NCBI GenBank assembly: GCA_016932895.1
Contig: JAFGCA010000071.1
Location: 1 to 8,523, forward strand
Reading direction: 5' to 3'
DNA from: Sedimentisphaerales bacterium
Lineage (GTDB): Bacteria; Planctomycetota; Phycisphaerae; Sedimentisphaerales; SG8-4
Length of the DNA: 8,523 nucleotides
This document shows, one piece after another, positions 1 to 4,786 of the stretch. The notes under the pieces were generated by a model, which had not been told where the DNA came from, searched no databases, and saw only the letters and a list, made by a program, of their open reading frames with translations. How positions within the stretch are numbered: position 1 is the stretch's first letter; every line of letters begins with the position of its first letter. The position numbers and the translations under genes were made by a program.

Positions 1-239
1 AGGCCGGCCGTCGCCTGGTGCACCTGGTCAACTACCGCACCGATACACCCGCCCGCAACATCGCCGTGACCGTCCAACTCCCGGATGGCAAGCAGGTCAA
101 GAACGTTCGGCTGGCCCGCCCTGAACACGACAAAGACGCAAACCTGGAGATCCGACGGCAAGAAGGAGCCATCACATGCGTTGTTCCCGCCATCGACGTG
201 TACGGGATCGTCGTCATCACCTGGGATGCACCAGGATGA
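1..239 (+). CDS. C-terminus of a probable glycoside hydrolase (5' truncated by window)
   Basis: An open frame runs from the window edge (codons start at position 3) to a TGA at 237-239, giving 78 residues. A GTG at 18 would be an artificial start because the frame stays open upstream. The residues read as a compact beta-sandwich: an initial RRLVHLVNY strand, then a VTVQLPDGKQV strand pair, an acidic RPEHDKDANLE segment, and a closing VPAIDVYGIVVI strand. This pattern (HLVNY near the start, LP.GK in the middle, VP..DVYG.VVI at the end) matches the C-terminal accessory beta-domain of beta-galactosidase-trimerisation-like and other glycoside hydrolases common in Planctomycetota, Verrucomicrobiota and Armatimonadota. 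The catalytic domain lies outside the window, so substrate and enzyme family cannot be stated. A strong hairpin lies 40 nt after the stop. The gene looks like host DNA and is unrelated to the phage-type operon. Confidence 0.6.
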   Translation, partial: AGRRLVHLVNYRTDTPARNIAVTVQLPDGKQVKNVRLARPEHDKDANLEIRRQEGAITCVVPAIDVYGIVVITWDAPG

Positions 240-279
240 TAATCGCCAACAGAGCAACAGGCGGGTAGCCCATCTCCGC

Positions 280-305
280 TGGCCCTAGATTCCCATCTGG
301 GGCCA
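280..305 (+). terminator. Hairpin downstream of the hydrolase gene, possible terminator
   Basis: TGGCCCTAGAT (280-290) pairs with ATCTGGGGCCA (295-305) around a TCCC loop. All 11 positions pair, one of them as G-U. It begins 40 nt after the stop codon at 239. No T-tract follows on either strand, so it could be a factor-dependent terminator, an mRNA 3'-end stabiliser or a processing site rather than a classical intrinsic terminator. The structure is seen directly; the function is inferred. Confidence 0.45.
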
Positions 306-551
306 CACCCCCGACGATTCCCATCGTCATTCGCGCGTGTGCACCACCTCGTTTCCGAGATGAGGGATCGACGATCGCAATGGGTGCGGGGCGGCTGGCC
401 TATCCCCGACGCGGCGGGGGCGAGGTCGCGATGATCGAATGCGGCAAATCCTTGCGTTCGGGTATGCCCTCGCACGGGCAACTGACACTGCACCTCGAGT
501 ACATCAGCAACTCTTGGACCGGTACCAGAAGCAGCTTCAGGATGATTCCTG

Positions 552-580
552 TTGACGTTGAATCGTGGTCCCGGTATCGT
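552..580 (+). promoter_or_regulatory. Candidate sigma70-type promoter for the membrane-protein gene
   Basis: TTGACG (552-557) and TATCGT (575-580) are separated by exactly 17 bp. They match the -35 consensus at 5 of 6 positions and the -10 at 4 of 6. A start around 587 would give a leader of about 66 nt before the ATG at 653. This is a pattern match only, and such matches arise by chance in a few hundred bases. Confidence 0.35.
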
Positions 581-652
581 GAGTACTCAGGGCACGACCA
601 GCGTAGCACAAATGTCCGATCGACCAGCATTCTAGCAACGGGACAGTCAATC

Positions 653-1276
653 ATGAAGATGCTCAACAAGAAGCTGACTGAACCGGTGAGCCGTCTCTCC
701 ATAGTTGTCATTGTCCTGCTGGCAATTGCCCTATTCTGCCTTGGATGGTACTCAGGTTCCTGCAGGGGTGAGAGGATGGCGCTCCGTGAGTACTCGCGAC
801 GTCGCGACTATCTCATCAGTCTCGTGCTGAACTATAATGATCCTACGAATGCTCCGGCCGAGCGGTACCAGGCGCTGCTTCAAGACGAGCCCACACTCGT
901 GACGGACAACTTGACCAATCGTGGTGCCGAGATTCTCTATCGACTCGGCACCCGAGGGATGAGTGAGACAGACACAGATTCAGATGGCAGACCGGAGGCA
1001 TGCGATGAGTGGGGCACGCCGTTCGTGTTCCTGACGGGGGATCATCCTACTGACATCATCGTGACCGCCACGTTCAGGGAACCAGTATCGGTGCCACCCT
1101 ACTATGGTAGAGGCTTCTATATCAGCAGCCTCATGCTGCATCCTTGGTCAGACAGCCATGAGTCTGCCCTGACGCTTGGCGGACAAAGAAAAAACATCGC
1201 TGGTTACTGGGTGAAGAACAGACCCGTCGTAGAAAGCCAAGACAGTGTTCAGAAGCCATCCTCAGCACCAGAATAG
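653..1276 (+). CDS. Single-span membrane protein with pseudopilin-like periplasmic domain
   Basis: The product is 207 residues, starting at the ATG at 653. The frame is open back to an ATG at 380, but the upstream part does not look like protein; 653 directly precedes a basic MKMLNKKL segment and a hydrophobic helix at about residues 15-34. A GGA 9 nt upstream is a weak ribosome-binding site. The rest should lie outside the membrane. Residues 107-112 read DTDSDG, a calcium-type D-x-D-x-D-G loop, followed by CDEWGTPFVFL (117-127). The D/E-W-G-x-P motif after an acidic loop recalls the C-terminal domain of type II secretion major pseudopilins (GspG) and related planctomycete proteins. There is no clear type III prepilin peptidase site (G|F..E) before the helix, so it may be a membrane-anchored relative rather than a processed pilin. 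Its codon use looks less GC-rich than the operon's. The function is unknown and the gene is probably host-derived. Confidence 0.7.
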   Translation: MKMLNKKLTEPVSRLSIVVIVLLAIALFCLGWYSGSCRGERMALREYSRRRDYLISLVLNYNDPTNAPAERYQALLQDEPTLVTDNLTNRGAEILYRLGTRGMSETDTDSDGRPEACDEWGTPFVFLTGDHPTDIIVTATFREPVSVPPYYGRGFYISSLMLHPWSDSHESALTLGGQRKNIAGYWVKNRPVVESQDSVQKPSSAPE

Positions 1277-1415
1277 GCCATCCAAGAGCGAATATGCGAA
1301 TCGGGTCGGCCGTCTGAGACTTCTCCCCATCTTCTGCCGCGTCCTCGGCGCCATTTGCGATTCAAGAGCCTTGTGCCTTCGCAATTGGCCATGCGCCCCC
1401 CCAGCCCCCTCTGAC

Positions 1416-1443
1416 TCATCCTTCAGCCTTTCGCCTTCATCCT
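1416..1443. repeat. Tandem heptamer repeat, four units
   Basis: The units are TCATCCT, TCAGCCT, TTCGCCT and TCATCCT, followed by a T/C-rich tail to about 1450. Units one and four are identical; units two and three differ from them by one and three bases. Degenerate heptamer arrays like this are known as STRR elements in cyanobacteria and also occur in spacers of other bacteria. The purine strand is the minus strand (AGGATGA). Confidence 0.6.
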
Positions 1444-1476
1444 TTCTTTCCGGAGCACCCCGCGTGTTGGTCAGGC

Positions 1477-1515
1477 GCGCGAGTTCATACCGGCGCGAGG
1501 CGCGATCTCATACCG
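1477..1515. repeat. 16-nt direct repeat pair with 23-bp period
   Basis: GCGCGAGTTCATACCG (1477-1492) and GCGCGATCTCATACCG (1500-1515) match at 14 of 16 positions, and GCGCGAG lies between them. The pair sits immediately beyond the T-tract of the minus-strand terminator. It could be a pair of protein-binding sites, an element-end repeat or the remnant of a tandem duplication; nothing in the sequence chooses between these. Confidence 0.45.
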
Positions 1516-1520
1516 ACCAT

Positions 1521-1572
1521 GAAAACGAAAAACCCCTGTGCCCATTCGTTTCTTGGTCAAATGGGTAAGGGG
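1521..1572 (-). terminator. Intrinsic terminator of the phage-type operon
   Basis: Read on the minus strand, CCCCT (1572-1568) and CCCATT (1565-1560) pair with AATGGG (1546-1541) and AGGGG (1537-1533). A small internal loop (TA against CAC) separates the two stems and the apical loop is 13 nt. The stem is followed directly by TTTTTCGTTTTC (1532-1521). A GC-rich stem followed by a T-tract on one strand only is typical of Rho-independent termination, and the position, 107 nt after the last minus-strand stop, fits the end of the operon. Confidence 0.75.
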
Positions 1573-1591
1573 GGAAGATTCGTCAAGTTGT

Positions 1592-1668
1592 CGGTCGATC
1601 ACGACTGATCGGCCATTCAAGGCGACGTGAACGCGGGTTCAGGCCGCCTTCGGGGCACCAAGTCGCCC
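1592..1668. repeat. Imperfect direct repeat, copy B (partner of 2115-2191)
   Basis: This segment aligns without gaps to 2115-2191 with about 57 of 77 identical positions by my count, and about 48 of 62 in the core 1607-1668. It begins 12 nt downstream of the zinc-ribbon stop codon (minus-strand sense). The hairpin of the partner copy is degraded here: the arms of the stem carry mismatches. No gene follows it before the terminator. Confidence 0.65.
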
Positions 1669-1679
1669 TGCCGAGGCGA

Positions 1680-1859
1680 TCAGGTCGAGCATGCTTGCCT
1701 CCGCTTCTTGTTGCGATAACGGCTGGAAGCTCTTACTTGTCGCTCGCGACGCCGCACGGTCTTGCACGCCTCGCAGAAGTTGTTGCGAGGCGACGTCTTC
1801 CAGAACGTCACCTGGCCGCACGCCGAACAGATCCAAAAGCGGGGCTCGAAGATCGCCAT
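1680..1859 (-). CDS. Small zinc-ribbon protein, last gene of the operon
   Basis: The product is 59 residues. Four cysteines form CX2C-X14-CX2C (C11, C14, C29, C32), a treble-clef or zinc-ribbon-like metal site, and F/W residues between the pairs (FW at 19-20) could form the core. The tail from about residue 35 is rich in Arg and Lys (RRRER, then RNKKRR), which suggests nucleic-acid binding. The frame also starts at an ATG at 1874, but GGAG at 1872-1869 lies 9 nt before the ATG at 1859, so I prefer the shorter form. A competing 85-residue frame (1896-1639) overlaps but has no motif. The gene lies 50 nt after the preceding small gene. Small zinc proteins of phages can act as transcription regulators or host modulators; no specific role can be assigned. 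Confidence 0.6.
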   Translation of the reverse strand: MAIFEPRFWICSACGQVTFWKTSPRNNFCEACKTVRRRERQVRASSRYRNKKRRQACST

Positions 1860-1868
1860 CACGCAGAT

Positions 1869-1872
1869 CTCC
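1869..1872 (-). promoter_or_regulatory. Ribosome-binding site deciding the zinc-ribbon start
   Basis: GGAG, 9 nt upstream of the ATG at 1859. It lies inside the longer frame that begins at 1874, which itself has no site at a suitable distance. Confidence 0.5.
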
Positions 1873-1909
1873 ATGACTCATCAATCGGCCATCCAAGCGG
1901 CCATCCGGC

Positions 1910-2098
1910 TTACGGCTTGGGCGGCTCCACTGTCACGGCGCCGCAGTGCTGGCCTTTCTCGGCGGCCGTCATGGCTGGTTTGCCCAACTGTTCAAGTTGG
2001 TGAGCCATCCAGCTCACCTTGGTCCAACCCTTCACCGCCCGGCCCTCTTCCCAGTCCGCACTGAGTTGGGCGAGCAGCTCGCTTCGCGTATCTGCCAT
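1910..2098 (-). CDS. Small protein of unknown function
   Basis: The product is 62 residues. An ATG at 2104 and an earlier start at 2143 share the frame, but GGAG at 2109-2106 sits 7 nt before the ATG at 2098 and only 1 nt before the one at 2104, so 2098 is the best start. The N-terminal third (ADTRSELLAQLSADWEEG) is probably helical. A tryptophan-containing middle (GWTKVSWMAHQLEQLG) follows, then a proline-rich end (TVEPPKP). The protein is soluble, with no membrane segment and only one Cys. I do not recognise the family. Position, between a 90-residue gene and the zinc-ribbon gene and directly downstream of repeat copy A, marks it as part of the 3' cluster of tiny accessory genes in the tail module. 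Confidence 0.6.
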   Translation of the reverse strand: MADTRSELLAQLSADWEEGRAVKGWTKVSWMAHQLEQLGKPAMTAAEKGQHCGAVTVEPPKP

Positions 2099-2105
2099 GT
2101 TCATA

Positions 2106-2109
2106 CTCC
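2106..2109 (-). promoter_or_regulatory. Ribosome-binding site deciding the start at 2098
   Basis: GGAG with a 7-nt spacer to the ATG at 2098. The alternative ATG at 2104 would leave only 1 nt of spacing, so the site discriminates clearly between them. Confidence 0.6.
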
Positions 2110-2114
2110 ATCCC

Positions 2115-2191
2115 CGATCGATCCTGTTCGATCGGCAATTCAAGAGGGCTCGAACGCGTGTTCAAGCTGCGTTCGAGACACCAGGTCACCC
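2115..2191. repeat. Imperfect direct repeat, copy A (partner of 1592-1668)
   Basis: This segment aligns ungapped to 1592-1668 at about 57 of 77 positions. In minus-strand sense it starts at the stop codon of the 90-residue gene (TGA, 2188-2186) and ends just before the ribosome-binding site of the 62-residue gene. It contains the perfect 9-bp inverted repeat annotated separately. The offset between the copies is 523 nt. Confidence 0.65.
2149..2177 (-). other. 9-bp perfect hairpin within repeat copy A
   Basis: CTCGAACGC (2149-2157) and GCGTTCGAG (2169-2177) are exact reverse complements around an 11-nt loop. On the minus-strand transcript the hairpin falls 8 nt after the stop of the 90-residue gene and about 40 nt before the ribosome-binding site of the next gene. 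No T-tract follows, so it more likely affects mRNA processing or stability, or binds a protein, than acts as an intrinsic terminator. Confidence 0.6.
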
Positions 2192-2458
2192 GAGCGGAGA
2201 GCCTGAGCGATCCTCGAAAAGGTCCCAGCTCTTGCCGCGAACGCTGAAGCGGCCGATCAGGTCAAGGTCGTTCTCCAACCAGAATCTCCGGGCGACGGTC
2301 GGGGCGCCCTCGGGCTGCTGGACTTGCAGCACCATGTCGATCGGGCCACGGGGTTGGAGACTGAGCACACGGCCGTCGGCGGGCATCTCGATCACCTGCT
2401 CGCCAGGCTTCAACAGATACTCTTCGATGACCAACCTGGCTTGTTGTTCGTTCACCAT
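2186..2458 (-). CDS. Small beta-rich phage-type protein of unknown function
   Basis: The product is 90 residues, beginning 18 nt after the stop of the hub-like gene. The upstream AAGAAGGG is a plausible, slightly distant ribosome-binding site. The sequence looks like a small all-beta fold: a polar N-terminal helix (VNEQQARLVIEEYLL), then VIEMPADGRVLSLQPRG, a second pair of strands (DMVLQVQQPEG, ARRFWLEN) and FSVRGKSWDLFE at the end. The motif ending in MPADGRVLSLQ loosely recalls small phage proteins of the DUF7352 type (a strand, P-x-G-A, I-L-S-V-Q), but I would not assign it. It could be a tail-tip accessory or a non-structural protein; the position directly after the hub favours a tail role. 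Confidence 0.65.
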   Translation of the reverse strand: MVNEQQARLVIEEYLLKPGEQVIEMPADGRVLSLQPRGPIDMVLQVQQPEGAPTVARRFWLENDLDLIGRFSVRGKSWDLFEDRSGSPLG

Positions 2459-2476
2459 CTACAACCATCCCTTCTT

Positions 2477-4786
2477 TTAGAACTCCCGCTGGGCCAGCAT
2501 TCGTTGATCCTCGAAAACCAGCCGCGTGTACGAGCCGACGTATTCAACAGCAACGATGTCTGTCGGGCGTGGTTCCCGGCCTGGCCCGTGGGTGTGAAGC
2601 TCGATTCCAAGCCCCTGAATAGCGTTCACGGAATCCAGGGGCTTATAGTCGGTCGTGAGCCAAGGAATGACGGCCGCGACAACGTTCTGTCTTCCGGCGA
2701 GCATATCAAGGACGCCATCCGCCATTGATTGCAGTCGCTCTGTGTCATCTCGGGCCTCGGTTGTTTGGTAGGAGACTTCACGCTCGCCGGACGGGTTCTC
2801 CGGAATCCCCTCTCCCTCATACGCGGGGGCGAAGATGCTGTTGGCCGCGTCCCTCCGGTTGCACTTGTACTCAGAAGACACGTCGAACGCTTTGCTGGTT
2901 GAGAATGTGATGGCCGGACTGAACGTGTCCGCGTCGAGTTCTGGCCTGAGCCGCGAATCGCCTTCTATGACGGCTGTGACGCGTATGCGAGCCAAGTTGT
3001 TTAGCATCGCCTTCCAGAAATGGTTCCCTTCGTCGTCTTCGAGGTCGTATCCAGGCTGGACAAGTGTGGTTAGATCGTCCGCATCAAGGTAGATCCCGGC
3101 TTCTTCATGCAGGTTCATAATCCTGCATTCCGGGATGTTCTGCCAGGAAGTACCGCCGTCGAATGAGAACTCGACGAAGATGCCCATCGACCGCCCGTGG
3201 CTGTCGGCTGAGAAGCACTGTTGAAATGGGCGCGGGTTTCTCGACCAGTCGCCAACACCGACTCGCTCATCTTCCCAGTCGTCTCCCTTTTTAACCTTGC
3301 GACGTATCAGCGCCTTGCTCGGCTCCCACGGAGCGTAGGCCGCAGTTACGAATGGGCCAGTCGATCGCGCGTAGCCGGCCTCGTAGTACCGCCCCGTTTC
3401 GTTCAACACCCATCGACGGCCGACATCGGAATGCAGGTGGAAATTTGCTCCCGACTTGTGATAGGCGGCGAACCAGTCGTCATATTCGAGCTCATCGCCT
3501 TCCAGGTCCCAGTGCGCTTCGGCAACATCAAGGGCGGCGCCAACGTCCGCCACGTCGTCCAGGCCAGTTTCTGGCAGCCAGCCGGGCACAAGCTCGAACG
3601 TGCTTTCGTATCGATAGACGTCGCCAAGGAACACAGGCCGCGTGATGACGTCTTCGTATACGGCCTGCAGTGCCAGGTCTTTGATTGTGTTCTGTTCAAG
3701 CACTTCGGCGGCAGTCAACTCCTTCGTGTTGAGCACAGCTTGCTTGCTGATCGTCTTGGCTGGTCCGCAGCCGCGTGCTTGGAAGTAGAGCGTGTTGGCC
3801 GGCTCTGATTCCTCGTCCGCTTCGACTTTCAGGACGAAGCGGATTTGCGCTCTGTCCGCCAGTAGAATCAGAGCCTCGGGCAGGTTTGCACCTTCGCAGT
3901 TCAGGTTTCGAGCCTCATCAAGCATCGCAAACTCAAAGGCGTCTGCGTCGTCAACCGGCGCCTCCGGCCTGTCTTCGGCGCTTTTGGTGATGAACTCTTC
4001 CGTGGAGGTGAAGAGATTGCCATGACCCCACCATCTATTCTCTTTCATATGGAACCAGAGTAGGTAGCGGAATGCCTGGGCAAACGTCCACATCTTGGCA
4101 TCGGGGTCGTCGTCGGCTGTGAAGACATGAACAAGCTTCTGGGCTTCGCCGGCTGAAGCTACATTGATCGGAGCGGCCGCCCTGTTGGGTTTGCCCGCCC
4201 GGTTGAACACGCACGGTAGAGACTCGACAAGATGGACGGACTTCTTGTCTCCGCGCTGGTCTTCGCTGTCCCTGTCCTGGTTCTTATCGAGGTCGTCCTG
4301 CGCGTTTGCCGTCCGCATCCATCGGCCATAGACCTGGCAGGCGGGCTCTGTCGACATCGTTTCGAGCATCGATCGAACCACCAACGTGAAGCCCCGTTCC
4401 GACGGCGATCCTCCCCGCTCATCATATCGCGGACTGCGGCAATATCCGGAGAACAGGATTGTTTTGTCGGACCCCAGGGGCTCAAGGACGTCTCGATAGA
4501 TCCGGATCTCCTGGTCAGGACCGATGAATGGACCGAAGTCGCCACGGTTTCCGCCAGAGAGCACATCCGATGGATTCAGCGCGTCTTCTTCTCCCGGTGG
4601 ATCAGTCTCGATCGGACCGGCAAAGACCTGCAGTGTGGCCTGCGACAGCGTATCGTTTGACCCGAGCACAAGCTTCTCAACACGGATTCGCGAGTCAGTT
4701 TGAAACTCCCGGCTTCCCGGCTCAGTCTCTACCATAACCCGCAACGGGTTGTGATGAAAACAGAACTCTGTCGGCCGGTCGCTCAT
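2477..4786 (-). CDS. Large tail-hub/baseplate-like protein
   Basis: The product is 769 residues. The ATG at 4786 overlaps the stop of the tape-measure-like gene (ATGA), and GAGGGTG lies about 8 nt upstream, so the two genes are probably translationally coupled. Residues about 35-160 resemble the first barrel of phage hub proteins (gp27, late-protein-D and Mu gp44 type): strand-rich with VEKLVLGSNDTLSQATLQVF, EIRIYRD, TILFSGYC (109-116) and GFTLVVRSMLETM (132-144). Residues 165-185 form an acidic, probably disordered insert. Residues 535-550 contain SFDGGTSW, which matches the Asp-box pattern S-x-D-x-G-x-T/S-W as a single copy. The C-terminal section (about 680-765: ERLQSMADGVLDML, KPLDSVNAIQGLGIEL, IVAVEYVGSYTRLVFED) again looks like a hub barrel, with the loading and position statements typical of such proteins. 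No membrane segment or signal peptide is seen. The location after the tape measure supports a tail-tip role; the assignment rests on architecture and context, not on a decisive motif. Confidence 0.6.
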   Translation of the reverse strand: MSDRPTEFCFHHNPLRVMVETEPGSREFQTDSRIRVEKLVLGSNDTLSQATLQVFAGPIETDPPGEEDALNPSDVLSGGNRGDFGPFIGPDQEIRIYRDVLEPLGSDKTILFSGYCRSPRYDERGGSPSERGFTLVVRSMLETMSTEPACQVYGRWMRTANAQDDLDKNQDRDSEDQRGDKKSVHLVESLPCVFNRAGKPNRAAAPINVASAGEAQKLVHVFTADDDPDAKMWTFAQAFRYLLWFHMKENRWWGHGNLFTSTEEFITKSAEDRPEAPVDDADAFEFAMLDEARNLNCEGANLPEALILLADRAQIRFVLKVEADEESEPANTLYFQARGCGPAKTISKQAVLNTKELTAAEVLEQNTIKDLALQAVYEDVITRPVFLGDVYRYESTFELVPGWLPETGLDDVADVGAALDVAEAHWDLEGDELEYDDWFAAYHKSGANFHLHSDVGRRWVLNETGRYYEAGYARSTGPFVTAAYAPWEPSKALIRRKVKKGDDWEDERVGVGDWSRNPRPFQQCFSADSHGRSMGIFVEFSFDGGTSWQNIPECRIMNLHEEAGIYLDADDLTTLVQPGYDLEDDEGNHFWKAMLNNLARIRVTAVIEGDSRLRPELDADTFSPAITFSTSKAFDVSSEYKCNRRDAANSIFAPAYEGEGIPENPSGEREVSYQTTEARDDTERLQSMADGVLDMLAGRQNVVAAVIPWLTTDYKPLDSVNAIQGLGIELHTHGPGREPRPTDIVAVEYVGSYTRLVFEDQRMLAQREF

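Larger units (their letters stand above)
240..652. other. Intergenic region without a supported gene
   Basis: These 413 bases separate the hydrolase-like gene from the membrane-protein gene. Frames are open on both strands (plus 380-652, minus 493-32), but they lack a ribosome-binding site, have arginine/serine-rich shadow-like composition and show no recognisable motif. The region contains the hairpin at 280-305 and a candidate promoter at 552-580. I see no tRNA, no repeat array and no other structure. Confidence 0.6.
1277..1520. other. Convergent spacer between host-type gene and phage-type operon
   Basis: A plus frame at 1245-1568 is open but has no start signal or recognisable content, so I treat the spacer as non-coding. 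It holds a nested imperfect stem (TTGCGA 1355-1360 with TCGCAA 1379-1384; inner CAAG 1363-1366 with CTTG 1370-1373), a run of seven or more C near 1396, a tandem heptamer (1416-1443), and a 16-nt direct repeat (1477-1515) just before the minus-strand terminator. If the operon is an integrated element, its edge probably lies here, but I cannot see an attachment-site duplication. Confidence 0.5.

Noticed and set aside
32..493. 153-residue minus frame opposite the hydrolase gene and spacer
   Set aside because: It is antisense to the hydrolase C-terminus, Arg/Ser/Thr-rich and without recognisable features.
380..652. N-terminal extension of the membrane protein from the ATG at 380 (298 residues in total)
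   Set aside because: The extra 91 residues look non-coding, no ribosome-binding site precedes 380, and the ATG at 653 is followed directly by a basic segment and the membrane helix, as expected for the true N-terminus.
1245..1568. 107-residue plus frame after the membrane-protein gene
   Set aside because: It begins inside the preceding gene, runs through the heptamer repeat and ends inside the minus-strand terminator; no coding signature.
1639..1896. 85-residue minus frame overlapping the zinc-ribbon gene
   Set aside because: It starts with TTG, has no motif and overlaps a frame with a clean CX2C-X14-CX2C site and a good ribosome-binding site.
1277..1897. Shared 11-mer GGCCATCCAAG at 1277 and 1887 as a possible attachment-site duplication
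   Set aside because: An 11-nt match is expected several times by chance in 8.5 kb, and the second copy lies inside the operon just upstream of a start codon.
3221..3808. 195-residue plus-strand frame opposite the hub-like gene
   Set aside because: It lies wholly inside a well-supported minus-strand gene, has no ribosome-binding site or motif, and would need its own promoter.
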